Source: Actinomadura sp. WMMA1423
GTDB lineage: Bacteria > Actinomycetota > Actinomycetes > Streptosporangiales > Streptosporangiaceae
NCBI RefSeq assembly: GCF_006547145.1
Contig: NZ_CP041244.1
Span: forward strand, 7,998,001 to 8,062,000
DNA length: 64,000 nucleotides
Direction: 5' to 3'
In this document: positions 8,168-16,329 of the stretch, piece after piece
Numbering within the stretch: position 1 is the first letter of the stretch
Layout: the number at the start of each line of letters is the position of its first letter
Notes under the pieces: model-generated
What the model saw: the letters and a program-made list of their open reading frames with translations, nothing else
Told to the model about the DNA's origin: nothing
The model's database searches: none
Program-made: the position numbers and the translations under genes

Positions 8168-9288
8168 CGTCCCTCGAGGTGTGCGTGGTCGTCCCGGGCG
8201 ACATCGACGACGCCGGCGTCCCGAGCGGCGGGAACCGCTACGACCGGCGGCTCTGCGAGGAGCTCGCGGCGTCCGGGCGCACCGTCCGGGAGCTGCCGGT
8301 GCCCGGGTCGTGGCCGCGCCCCGGCGAGGCGGCGCGGGCCGAGCTCGGCCGCACCCTCGCCGCGCGGCCGGACGGCTCGGTCGTCCTGATCGACGGCCTG
8401 GTGGCATGCGGCGTGCCCGAGGTCGTCGTCCCGGAGGCGGGGCGGCTGCGGCTCGCCGTGCTCGTCCACCTCCCGCTGGCGGACGAACCCGGACAGGCCG
8501 ATCTGAACGCGGGCGAACGCAAGGTGCTGGAGGCGGCCGGGGCCGTCATCGCGACCAGCCCGTGGGCGAGGGACCACCTGATCGCCCACCACGGCCTGGA
8601 GGCGTCCCGCGTCCACGCCGTCACCCCGGGCACCGACCCCGCGCCCCTCGCGTCAGGCGGCGACGGGTCGACCCGCCTGCTGTGCGTGGCGTCGGTGACC
8701 CCGCGCAAGGGGCACGACGTCCTCGTCGAGGCGCTCGCGACCGTCGCGCACCTGTCCTGGCGCTGCGAGTGCGCCGGGCCGCTGGGGCGCGACGCCCGCC
8801 ACGTCGAGCGGCTGCGCGGCCTGATCGGCGAGCACGGCCTCCAAGGGCGGGTCGAGCTGGTCGGGCCGCTCACCGGCAAGCGCCTGGAGGACGCCTACGC
8901 CGGCGCCGACCTGCTCGTCCTGGCGTCCCGCGCGGAGACGTACGGGATGGTCGTGACCGAGGCGCTGGCGCGCGGCGTCCCGGTGCTCGCGACCTCGGTG
9001 GACGGGGTGCCCGACGCGCTCGGCTGGGACTCCTCCGGCGCCGTGCCCGGCATGCTCGTCCCGCCGGACGACCCGGCCGCGCTCGGGGCCGCGCTGCGGC
9101 GGTGGCTCGTCGAACCGGAGCTGCGCGACCGCCTGCGCGCCTCGGCGCGGCTGCGGCGCGGCGCGCTGCCCGGCTGGGACGACACGGCCCGCCGCATGGC
9201 CACCGTCCTGTCCCGGCTTCGGCGGGACCAGGCATTTCCGGCGGGCGCGGGGGCGCCCCCTCAAGGAGGCACGAATGACCGGGGCTGA
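8164..9288 (+). CDS. GT4-family glycosyltransferase
   Basis: 374 residues; GTG overlaps the upstream stop (GTGA). GT-B fold retaining glycosyltransferase: N-terminal half VVVPGDIDDAGVPSGGNRYD, and the C-terminal nucleotide-sugar half with VASVTPRKGHDVLVEAL, followed by LLVLASRAETYGMVVTEALA, which contains the E-x7-E signature. It transfers a sugar from a nucleotide or polyprenyl donor. Cytoplasmic, no signal peptide. In this operon it implies that the product is glycosylated. Confidence 0.88.
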   Translation: MTSLEVCVVVPGDIDDAGVPSGGNRYDRRLCEELAASGRTVRELPVPGSWPRPGEAARAELGRTLAARPDGSVVLIDGLVACGVPEVVVPEAGRLRLAVLVHLPLADEPGQADLNAGERKVLEAAGAVIATSPWARDHLIAHHGLEASRVHAVTPGTDPAPLASGGDGSTRLLCVASVTPRKGHDVLVEALATVAHLSWRCECAGPLGRDARHVERLRGLIGEHGLQGRVELVGPLTGKRLEDAYAGADLLVLASRAETYGMVVTEALARGVPVLATSVDGVPDALGWDSSGAVPGMLVPPDDPAALGAALRRWLVEPELRDRLRASARLRRGALPGWDDTARRMATVLSRLRRDQAFPAGAGAPPQGGTNDRG

Positions 9289-10138
9289 CGCACGCGATGC
9301 CGGAGGTCGGCCGCAGGACGGCCCGCCGCCGGACGACGCCGTGACGGGGTTCGACCCCTCCTGGCTGGAGCTGCGCGAGGGCGCGGACGCCACGGCGCGC
9401 GCCGCGGAGCTGCTCGACCCGCTCCGGGCCGCGCTCCCGCCCGACGGGCCGCTGGTCATCTGGGACCTCGGCTGCGGCACCGGTTCCCAGGGACGCTGGC
9501 TGGCGGGGCGGTTGCGGGGCCCCCAGCACTGGATCCTGCACGACGAGGACCCGCGCCTGCTCGACCGGGCACGCGCGAGCTCCTACACCACCGCCGACGG
9601 CACGCCCGCGACGGTCGAGACGCGCGCGGGCGGCATCGCCGAGCTCCGCGCGTCCGACCTGGTGGGCGCGTCGCTCGTCTCCGCGTCCGCGCTGCTGGAC
9701 GTGCTCACCGCCGCCGAGGTCGAGGCGATCGCCGCCGCGGCCGCGTGCCCCGTGCTGCTCACGCTGTCGGTCGTCGGCCGCGTCCGGCTCTCCCCGTCCG
9801 AGCCGCTCGACGCCGGTTTCGCCGCCGCCTTCGACGCCCACCAGCGGCGCGGCGGGCTCCTCGGCCCGGACGCCGTCGCCGCCGCCACCGAGGCGTTCGG
9901 GCGGCGCGGCGCGTCCGTCCAGGCGCGCCCGAGCCCGTGGCGGCTCGGCCCCGGCCAGGCCGCGCTGACCGCCGAGTGGCTGCGCGGCTGGGTCGCCGCC
10001 GCCGTCGAGCACGACCCGGGCCTCGCCCCCTTCGCCGAGGACTACCTCGGCCGCCGCCTCGCCGAGTGCGCCGCCGGGCGCCTCACCGCCGAGGTCCACC
10101 ACGTCGACCTCCTCGTCCTCCCCGGGAGCGCATCGTGA
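9275..10138 (+). CDS. Class I SAM-dependent methyltransferase
   Basis: 287 residues; the start lies 14 bp inside the glycosyltransferase gene and is preceded by AAGGAGG. The SAM-binding motif I reads WDLGCGTGSQGRWLAGRL near residue 64, followed by an acidic residue pair (HDEDPRLL) that would hold the ribose. The C-terminal part (WLRGWVAAAVEHDPGLAPFAEDYL) resembles small-molecule methyltransferases. The substrate is presumably a pathway intermediate of this operon; it cannot be read from sequence. Confidence 0.85.
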   Translation: MTGADARDAGGRPQDGPPPDDAVTGFDPSWLELREGADATARAAELLDPLRAALPPDGPLVIWDLGCGTGSQGRWLAGRLRGPQHWILHDEDPRLLDRARASSYTTADGTPATVETRAGGIAELRASDLVGASLVSASALLDVLTAAEVEAIAAAAACPVLLTLSVVGRVRLSPSEPLDAGFAAAFDAHQRRGGLLGPDAVAAATEAFGRRGASVQARPSPWRLGPGQAALTAEWLRGWVAAAVEHDPGLAPFAEDYLGRRLAECAAGRLTAEVHHVDLLVLPGSAS

Positions 10139-11064
10139 CGAAGATCTGGCCCTGGCTGCGCCTGCTCGCCGGGCTCGGCATCCTCACCGCGCTGCTGTGG
10201 TGGCACAGCACCGACGCGTTCGTGGACGCGCTCCACGCCGTCGACGCGGGGGCCGTCGCCACCGCACTCGCCCTGGGCCTGCTGACGACCGTGCTCAGCG
10301 CCGCCCGCTGGCAGCTGGTCGCCCGGCGCCTCGGCCTGCACCTGCCCCTGGGCGGAGCCGTGGCGGACTACTACCGGGCCCAGTTCCTCAACGCGGTCCT
10401 CCCGGCGGGCGTGCTCGGGGACGTCCACCGCGCGGTGAGCCACGGGCACCGGTCGGGCGACGTGGCGCGCGGGGTGCGGGCCGTCTTCCTCGAACGCGTC
10501 GCGGGCCAGGGCGTCGCGATCGTCGCGGGCGTCGCCGCGCTGCTCGCGCATCCCGCGCTGGTGTCGGCGATGGCGCCCGCGCTGGTCCCGGCGGCCGGGG
10601 TCGTCGCGGTGGTGCTGGTCCTCGCCCGGTGGCGGCGCCGCGCGCTGGCCCCGGCGCTCGCGGACGTGCGCGCCGCCCTGCGCGCCTGGCCCGCGATCGC
10701 GGGGCTGTCGGTCGCGGCCCTGGCCGGGCACCTGGCCCTGTTCGTCGTCGCGGCCCGCCTCGTCGGCGCGACGGCGCCGCTGCGCACGCTCCTGCCGCTG
10801 CTCCTGCTGGCGCTGCTGGTGATGGTGCTGCCGGTGAACGTCGGCGGCTGGGGGCCGCGCGAAGCCGTCCTCGCGCTGGCGTTCGGCGCGGCGGGGCTCG
10901 GCTCAGCGCAGGGCCTGACCGTCTCCGTCGTGTACGGGGTGCTGACCTTCGTCGCGTCCCTGCCCGGCGCGGCCGCCCTGCTGCTGAAGCACCGCGAGGA
11001 CGTCCCCGAACGCCGCGACGAGGCTCCGCAGCGTCTCCCGGCCCTTGTCGGCGCGGGCCAGTGA
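10135..11064 (+). CDS. Lysylphosphatidylglycerol synthase TM-region (UPF0104/flippase-like) membrane protein
   Basis: 309 residues; GTG overlaps the methyltransferase stop. It has about eight hydrophobic helices and the family signature RAQFLNAVLPAGVLGDVHRA, with GGWGPREAVLALAFG near the C-terminus. It lacks the soluble aminoacyl-transferase domain of MprF. This membrane module is linked in other systems to lipid flipping or glycolipid handling. As the last gene of the operon it could move the finished, glycosylated product across the membrane. The last 162 bp are read in the opposite direction by the creatininase-family gene. Confidence 0.85.
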   Translation: MTKIWPWLRLLAGLGILTALLWWHSTDAFVDALHAVDAGAVATALALGLLTTVLSAARWQLVARRLGLHLPLGGAVADYYRAQFLNAVLPAGVLGDVHRAVSHGHRSGDVARGVRAVFLERVAGQGVAIVAGVAALLAHPALVSAMAPALVPAAGVVAVVLVLARWRRRALAPALADVRAALRAWPAIAGLSVAALAGHLALFVVAARLVGATAPLRTLLPLLLLALLVMVLPVNVGGWGPREAVLALAFGAAGLGSAQGLTVSVVYGVLTFVASLPGAAALLLKHREDVPERRDEAPQRLPALVGAGQ

Positions 11065-11664
11065 CGGCCGCCCGACGACGCCGGACCCGGTGTAGGCGGC
11101 CATCCCGGTGGTCAGGAGGTGCCGCCGGTCGTCGGCGAGGTGGTCGGCGCCCTCGTAGCCGTCGCGCACCAGCTCCGGGTGGGCGTGCAGCAGGATGGAC
11201 GTCTCCAGCTCCCCGGCGTGCATGTCGCTGACGGCGGGCGTCTCGGCGCCGGACGCCCTCTCCGCCGCCTCCCAGTGCTCCAGGGTGGGGAACAGCGCCA
11301 TGTCGCCGTGCGCCTCCTGGACGACGTTGCCGAGCACGTAGTTGCCGCCGTGCCCGTTGACCAGGACGAGCTTCGGGACCCCCGCCCGGCGCAGGGACTC
11401 GGCGACGTCCCTCACCACCGCGTAGAGGGTCGTCGCCGAGATGCTCACCGTCCCGGGCCAGTCGGCGTGCTCATGCGAGCACGAGATCGTCACCGGCGGG
11501 AGCAGGCGCACCGGGTGCGCCTTCGCGATCTCCGCCGCGATCGTGCACGCGATCACCGTGTCCGTCGCGAGCGGCAGGTACGGGCCGTGCTGCTCGTGGC
11601 TCCCGATCGGCAGGACCGCGACCGGGACGTCCGGGACCTCGGAGCTCGTGTGCGTTGGAAGCAT
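10903..11664 (-). CDS. Creatininase-family amidohydrolase
   Basis: 253 residues. Metal-binding signature GSHEQHGPYLPLATDT at 21-36 (Glu24, His26, Asp35), NGHGGN near residue 104, and HAGELETS near 150 are all present, so the enzyme should be active. Family members hydrolyse amide or formamide bonds: creatininase, mycofactocin MftE, and archaeal ArfB, which deformylates FAPy. That precedent matters because the facing operon starts with a FAPy-candidate cyclohydrolase. The C-terminal 54 residues overlap the membrane-protein gene on the other strand. The start also lies 194 bp inside the preceding PAP2 reading frame, and no later start would keep the HEQH motif. Confidence 0.85.
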   Translation of the reverse strand: MLPTHTSSEVPDVPVAVLPIGSHEQHGPYLPLATDTVIACTIAAEIAKAHPVRLLPPVTISCSHEHADWPGTVSISATTLYAVVRDVAESLRRAGVPKLVLVNGHGGNYVLGNVVQEAHGDMALFPTLEHWEAAERASGAETPAVSDMHAGELETSILLHAHPELVRDGYEGADHLADDRRHLLTTGMAAYTGSGVVGRPSLARADKGRETLRSLVAAFGDVLAVLQQQGGRAGQGRDEGQHPVHDGDGQALR

Positions 11665-12388
11665 GTCCCCCAGCCTGCCGCATCCGCCCCGCCAGCGAAA
11701 CCAGCGCCATGGCGCCCGCCAGCAGGAGCGCGGCGACGATCCCGTCGGTCCAGTAGTGGTTGGCCGTCACGACCACCACGAGGACCGTCAGCGGCGCGTG
11801 CAGCGCGACGACCCACCGCCACGGGCTCCGCGACACCCGCAGCACCGCGACGGCCACCAGGATCGCCCAGCCGATGTGGAGGGACGGCATGGCCGCGTAC
11901 TGGTTGGCGATCCCGTCGGCCGCCGCCGGGTAGGCCGACGGCCCCACGGTCAGCATCGTGTCCACGGCCCCGATCCCCGCGAGCCGGGGCGGCGCCAGCG
12001 GGAACATCGTGTGCACCACGAGACCGGCCGCGGTCAGCGCCACCAGCTCGTTGCGCACCCGCGCGTAGGACTCCCTGTGCCGCACATAAAGCCAGATCAG
12101 CAGCAGTGCCGTTCCCGGGAAATGGACGCTCACGTAATAGACATTGGCGAGGAACGCCATGTGGTCCCAGCCGAGGGCCCAATGCTGGAATCCGACCTCG
12201 CTCGGCAGCCATTCCCGCTCGAACCGCCACAGCAGGTGCGCGTTCGCCATCGCCTGCCCCGGGCCCGCCTCGATCAGCGTCCGCCCCCACTTGTAGAAGG
12301 CGAACAGGACCGCCAGCAGCCCCACCTCGGTGAGCAGCGGCCGCATCCGGCTCCCCACCGCCCCGCCCACTGCCGCACCGCTCACCAT
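11471..12388 (-). CDS. PAP2 (Aur1/Ipt1-type) membrane phosphatase or phosphotransferase
   Basis: 305 residues from ATG at 12388, chosen for the GGGAGGG site six bases upstream. It has about six membrane helices and the PAP2_3 catalytic elements: MPSLHIGWAILVAVAV (His in SLH) and ANHYWTDGIVAALLL (second His and Asp). Related proteins transfer or hydrolyse phosphate head groups on lipids. Residues after about 242 (HASNAHELRG onward) are low-complexity and overlap the creatininase gene in another frame, so the natural stop may have been lost. A second PAP2_3 domain occurs in the fusion gene at 40 kb. Confidence 0.83.
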   Translation of the reverse strand: MVSGAAVGGAVGSRMRPLLTEVGLLAVLFAFYKWGRTLIEAGPGQAMANAHLLWRFEREWLPSEVGFQHWALGWDHMAFLANVYYVSVHFPGTALLLIWLYVRHRESYARVRNELVALTAAGLVVHTMFPLAPPRLAGIGAVDTMLTVGPSAYPAAADGIANQYAAMPSLHIGWAILVAVAVLRVSRSPWRWVVALHAPLTVLVVVVTANHYWTDGIVAALLLAGAMALVSLAGRMRQAGGHASNAHELRGPGRPGRGPADREPRAARPVPAARDGHGDRVHDRGGDREGAPGAPAPAGDDLVLA

Positions 12389-12537
12389 CGTGCCCTCCCA
12401 GCCCCGGTCGTCCCCGTCCAATGACAACCCTTGCGTCTGACATTTCCGGAGACACTGGGTTCAGCTACCCGATCATGGGAGGTAAAACCCATCCCAGGTG
12501 GTGGGGTCAACTCCACCCCTGGCGTAGATTCCGGCTT

Positions 12538-13101
12538 ATGACCACCGGCGAATGGCTCAACCCGCCCCCGTCCGCGACCCCCGACGGCCAGGCCCTCCTC
12601 GTCACCGCGGCCAAGGGCAGCGACTTCTGGCGGACGACCTCCTACGGCTACGACCGCGACAGCGGCCACGCCCTGCTGTCGCCCTTCGACCCCGAGGCCG
12701 CGATCGAGGTCTCCTTCGTCGCCGACTACGACCACCAGTTCGACCAGGCCGGCCTGCTCGTCCGCCTCTCCGAGTCCACCTGGATCAAGGCCGGCGCCGA
12801 GTACTGCGACGGTGCCCTCCAACTGGGCGCGGTCGTCACCCACGGAGCCTCGGACTGGTCCTCGGCCCCCGTCCCGTGGCACGGCCGCGAGGTGACCGTC
12901 CGCGCCAGCCGCTCGGGCGACGCGGTGACGATCCGCGCCCGCGCGGGCGAGGACCCGTGGCAGATGATCCGCCTGGCGCCCTTCCCGCCAGGCGTCACCG
13001 CCGCCGCGGGCCCCTACTGCTGCGCGCCCGAACGCGACGGCCTCACCGTCCGCTTCACCCGCGTCGCCGAGACCCCGCCCGACGCGGCCCTGCACCCCTG
13101 A
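12538..13101 (+). CDS. DUF1349 (concanavalin A-like) protein
   Basis: 187 residues. ATG at 12538 is chosen because MTTGEWLNPP begins the conserved domain and a TAGATT -10-like box ends only about seven bases upstream, which suggests a leaderless mRNA. The beta-sandwich DUF1349 pattern is clear (GSDFWRTTSYGYDRDSGHAL; DQAGLLVRLSESTWIKAGAEY). The family is related to YesU-like carbohydrate-binding folds; its function is unknown. There is no signal peptide. It is convergent with the metallophosphoesterase, three bases apart. Confidence 0.85.
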   Translation: MTTGEWLNPPPSATPDGQALLVTAAKGSDFWRTTSYGYDRDSGHALLSPFDPEAAIEVSFVADYDHQFDQAGLLVRLSESTWIKAGAEYCDGALQLGAVVTHGASDWSSAPVPWHGREVTVRASRSGDAVTIRARAGEDPWQMIRLAPFPPGVTAAAGPYCCAPERDGLTVRFTRVAETPPDAALHP

Positions 13102-13104
13102 GGG

Positions 13105-14577
13105 TCACTTGCAGCTGAACTCCTTGATGGCGCCGGTGCTCAGAAGGCAGTCCAGCGGCCACGCCTGCCCGGAGACCCCGTGGAAGGTGAGATTCCACTG
13201 GCCGCCCGTGTCGTTCAGGAGCGCGTAGCCGTGGACGCCCCGTGAGACCGAGTGCTGGACGGTCTCACCGTCCACGGTCTTGCCGACCACCTTCGAGTCG
13301 TCCGGCGGGGTGTCGAGCGTCGTCCCGGACGAGCCCACGGTCACCTGCGGGGGACGCGAACTGTTGAGGAAGTCGAGCATCTGATAGAGGTGCACGTGCC
13401 CCGACAGCACCAGGTCGATGTTGTCGGCCAGGGCCCCGTTGGCCGTCTGCTTGACCGCGCTCGCAAGGGTCGGGTTGATCCAGGTCACGGCCGTGGACGA
13501 GGCCTGCTTGACCATCCACAGCGGCTTGTGGGTGATGAGGAAGTAGTCGTGCGTCGGGTGGTTGGCGGCCAGGGCGTTCACTTCGTCGAACCATTTCGCG
13601 TACTGGGCGGCCTGCGACTTGTTCGGCTGGCTGCTCTCGCTCGCCGAACTGGAGTCGAACAGGATGAAATGCAGCCTTCCCGCATTGATCTGGACCGGTT
13701 CGACCTGGGCCTGCGGCAGGGAGAAGCATTCGTTGTTCTTCTGGGGCACCGTCGCGAAATAGCGGAACCACTCGGCGCCCCGTCCCACCTTCGGCGGCGT
13801 GCATACCTCGTGGTTGCCCCGCGCGAAGATGAAGGGCGCCTCGGCGAGCAGGGCCTGGGCCGGCCGGAGGAAGTCCTTGATGAGGCACCCCCAGTCGGCC
13901 GCCTGCCCCTGCGCGCCGCAGCCCGGGGTGGCGTCGTTCGCCCCTGCCGGCGCCTCCCGGTACACGTAGTCGCCGACATGGACGACGAGGTCCGGCCGGG
14001 ACTGCGCGGCCGCGTGCGCGGAGAGCGGCTCCAGCGGCCACTCCTTCTGGCAGTCCTGGTTCTGCGGAGCGCCGACCGTGGGCGAGGTGACCTCGCACCC
14101 CGCGTCCCCGATGACGGCGACGCTCTTCGGACGCCCGTTCACCGGCCACTCCGGCAGCGGAAGCTGGAGGTTCCCCGGATACACGGTGGCCGCGTTGGTC
14201 GTGGTCGGCTCGATCAGCGCGTTCTTCGCCCCGTCGGGGACCGGAGCCAGGCAGAAGGTCGTCGGGAACTGCTGGAGCCCGCCACCGGTGATATAGGGGT
14301 CGCTGACCTTCCGCAGGACGGCCGTCTGCACCTTGCCCGCCAGGCTGTACTGCACGGTGGGACAGTGCCCGGCGGGTTTCTCGGTGCTGGCGAACCGGAC
14401 CTCGGTCGTGTGGCTCGTACCGTTCACCAACTGCGTCCAGGCCCACGCCTCGCCGTTCTTCCCCACCCCCGGCGGCGAGGGCGGCGCGGACGGGCCCGGA
14501 GCAGACTGCGCGAACCCGGACAAAGCGACGACGAGCAGTCCCAACGCGGCCACCACCGCCCAAGTTATTCGCGGCAT
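13105..14577 (-). CDS. Secreted calcineurin-like metallophosphoesterase
   Basis: 490 residues with an N-terminal signal peptide (MPRITWAVVAALGLLVVALSG) and a Pro/Ser linker. All metallophosphoesterase blocks are visible in order: VIGDAGC, HVGDYVYR, RGNHEVC, LITHKPLW and SGHVHLYQM, giving the two-metal site. It is likely exported and hydrolyses phosphoester bonds outside the membrane. Several Cys pairs and the final CK residues suggest disulfides. It is a single gene with its own promoter region (14578-14735, AT-rich for this genome). Confidence 0.88.
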   Translation of the reverse strand: MPRITWAVVAALGLLVVALSGFAQSAPGPSAPPSPPGVGKNGEAWAWTQLVNGTSHTTEVRFASTEKPAGHCPTVQYSLAGKVQTAVLRKVSDPYITGGGLQQFPTTFCLAPVPDGAKNALIEPTTTNAATVYPGNLQLPLPEWPVNGRPKSVAVIGDAGCEVTSPTVGAPQNQDCQKEWPLEPLSAHAAAQSRPDLVVHVGDYVYREAPAGANDATPGCGAQGQAADWGCLIKDFLRPAQALLAEAPFIFARGNHEVCTPPKVGRGAEWFRYFATVPQKNNECFSLPQAQVEPVQINAGRLHFILFDSSSASESSQPNKSQAAQYAKWFDEVNALAANHPTHDYFLITHKPLWMVKQASSTAVTWINPTLASAVKQTANGALADNIDLVLSGHVHLYQMLDFLNSSRPPQVTVGSSGTTLDTPPDDSKVVGKTVDGETVQHSVSRGVHGYALLNDTGGQWNLTFHGVSGQAWPLDCLLSTGAIKEFSCK

Positions 14578-14730
14578 TAACCAGGTATCCCATCAGATCA
14601 AGAAAAATGGACTAATCAGACGCCCCGGAATCGGCCGCCCGACCCCGCTCGATCTGCCCTGGTCACGCGCCGCCATGTCGGATGCCGCGTGCGGTGTTGT
14701 TCAAGAATTGTCCGCCTGATTCCAATCCCT

Positions 14731-14746
14731 CCCGCCTAGGGGCGGG
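14731..14746 (-). terminator. Hairpin over the stop codon of the SMP-30-like gene
   Basis: CCCGCC (14731-14736), loop TAGG, GGCGGG (14741-14746); the stem covers the TAG stop codon read leftward. A plausible but short terminator. Confidence 0.4.
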
Positions 14747-15692
14747 GGATGGCGACGGCGTTGTACGAGATGTCCGGTGTCGGGCCTGTGGCGAAGAACC
14801 GGATGTTGGGGAGGTACAACCGGGAGCCGAACGCGGCCACGGTCGTCGGCAGGGCGAACCGGGCATCCGTCACCCGCCGGACGACCCGGCCCTCGGTTCC
14901 CGCCGCGTTCAGCCGCAGGACGGCCACGGTGTCGAGCCGGTTCTGCACCGCGTACAGCGTCCGGCCTCGCAGCAGCAGGCCGTCGCCCTCCGGCAGCGAC
15001 TCGCCGTGCAGGTCCACGCGGCGGGTCTCGCCGGACGCCGGGTCGACGCGGAACAGGCCGCCGGTGTTCGACTGGACGACGATCAGACCCCGTCCGTCCG
15101 GTGTCGGCGTGATGCCGTTGGCGTTGAACCCGCCGCTGCCGGGGCTGTCAGGACCGCCCTGGTAGACGAGATCGCCGGTGAGCGGCACCCGGACCGCCTC
15201 GGCGGGCAGCCTTCCGCCGGTGAGCGGCAGTTTGTAGAGCACCGGCTTGGTCGAGTCGGTGAACCACGCGGCGCCCTGCGTGAGGATGACGTCGTTGACG
15301 AAAGACGCCCCGGTGGCCAGCCGGTAGGTGGCCAGAACCCGCCCCGAACGGGCATCGAGGACGCGGGCGTCGCCGCCCGGGCCCCCGGCCACGAACAGCC
15401 GCCCGCGCGCGTCGCTCTTCAACCCGAGGGCGGGCGTGCCGGGCCCCCGGCTGAGGACCGCGCCGGCCCCGGTGCGCAGGTCGGCGCGATAGACCGACCC
15501 ATCCGCCATGGAACCGACATAGGCGACCGGTCCGGGCCCGATCGCGATGCCCTCGGGCTGGAACCCGTTCGGCAGCCGGATCGTGCTCGGGTACACCGCG
15601 GCACCGCCGCCGTGCCCGGCAGCCTGCGCCGGCGCGCTCGTAGCGGCGGCCAGCCCGAACACCAGGACGAGGGAGAACGTTCGACGTCGCAT
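14736..15692 (-). CDS. Secreted SMP-30/gluconolactonase-like beta-propeller protein
   Basis: 318 residues with a Sec-type signal (MRRRTFSLVLVFGLAAATSAPAQA, cut near AQA-AG). The body is a repetitive beta-propeller: LPNGFQPEGIAIGPGPVAYV, SFVNDVILTQGAAWFTDS, NGITPTPDGRGLIVVQSNTG, the pattern seen in SMP-30/LRE-like proteins. Its natural substrate is unknown. It is divergent from a MarR gene across an interval packed with TTCAACGYTGAA palindromes, so it is probably under MarR control. Confidence 0.82.
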   Translation of the reverse strand: MRRRTFSLVLVFGLAAATSAPAQAAGHGGGAAVYPSTIRLPNGFQPEGIAIGPGPVAYVGSMADGSVYRADLRTGAGAVLSRGPGTPALGLKSDARGRLFVAGGPGGDARVLDARSGRVLATYRLATGASFVNDVILTQGAAWFTDSTKPVLYKLPLTGGRLPAEAVRVPLTGDLVYQGGPDSPGSGGFNANGITPTPDGRGLIVVQSNTGGLFRVDPASGETRRVDLHGESLPEGDGLLLRGRTLYAVQNRLDTVAVLRLNAAGTEGRVVRRVTDARFALPTTVAAFGSRLYLPNIRFFATGPTPDISYNAVAIPRP

Positions 15693-15702
15693 GAGACCAA
15701 CC

Positions 15703-15777
15703 TTTCAACGCTGAAATGTTCAACGCTGAAGACCGTAGATCTGCTGCTAGCTTGATGTCAAACAGTTCAACGTTGAG
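15703..15777. promoter_or_regulatory. Three MarR-type operators between the propeller gene and the MarR gene
   Basis: Three copies of one palindrome: TTTCAACGCTGAAA (15703-15716), TTCAACGCTGAA (15719-15730) and TTCAACGTTGAG (15766-15777). The third is just upstream of the MarR start and the first two are just upstream of the secreted-protein start. Between them, at 15748-15763, is TAGCTTGATGTCAAAC, which contains a further TTGA-TG-TCAA palindrome. Binding by the adjacent MarR is inferred. Confidence 0.65.
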
Positions 15778-15786
15778 AGGTGCTCG

Positions 15787-16314
15787 TTGGAGCGTGACGC
15801 CGTAGACCTCGTCGTGGAGCAGTGGACCCGTGCCCGGCCCGACCTCGATCCGTCCCCCATGCGGATCCTCGGCCGCCTCTCCCGGCTGACGAGGATCGCC
15901 GAGCGCGAGCTCAAGGCGCTCTTCGCCGAGTTCGGGCTGGAACGGGGCGAGTTCGACGTCCTCGCGACCCTCCGCCGCGCCGACTCACCCGACGGCATCA
16001 CCGCGGGCATGCTGGCCCGCTCGTCCATGGTGACCTCGGGCGCCGTCACCAACCGCCTCGACCGCCTGGTCGCCAAGGGCTACGTCACGCGCGACGTCGA
16101 CCCCGCCAACCGCCGCGCCGTCCTCGTAGCCCTCACCCCCGCCGGCCGAGACCTCATCGACCGCGCCGTAACCGCCCACCTGGAAAACGAACGCCGCCTA
16201 CTGGCCGCCCTGGACCACCCCCAACAGGACGCCCTGGCCACAACCCTCCGCACCCTCCTACTAAGCCTCGGCGACCACGCCACCACCCCCCACCCCCTGA
16301 CCGACCCGCCCTGA
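15787..16314 (+). CDS. MarR-family transcriptional regulator
   Basis: 175 residues from a TTG start preceded by GAGAGGTG. Winged helix: EFDVLATLRRADSPDGITAG, then recognition helix MVTSGAVTNRLDRLVAKGYV, then the wing DVDPANRRAVLVALTPAG. It probably dimerises and represses its own gene and the divergent secreted propeller gene through the TTCAACGYTGAA sites. The ligand is unknown. Confidence 0.9.
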   Translation: MERDAVDLVVEQWTRARPDLDPSPMRILGRLSRLTRIAERELKALFAEFGLERGEFDVLATLRRADSPDGITAGMLARSSMVTSGAVTNRLDRLVAKGYVTRDVDPANRRAVLVALTPAGRDLIDRAVTAHLENERRLLAALDHPQQDALATTLRTLLLSLGDHATTPHPLTDPP

Positions 16315-16329
16315 TTTTGCGGGGCCCGG

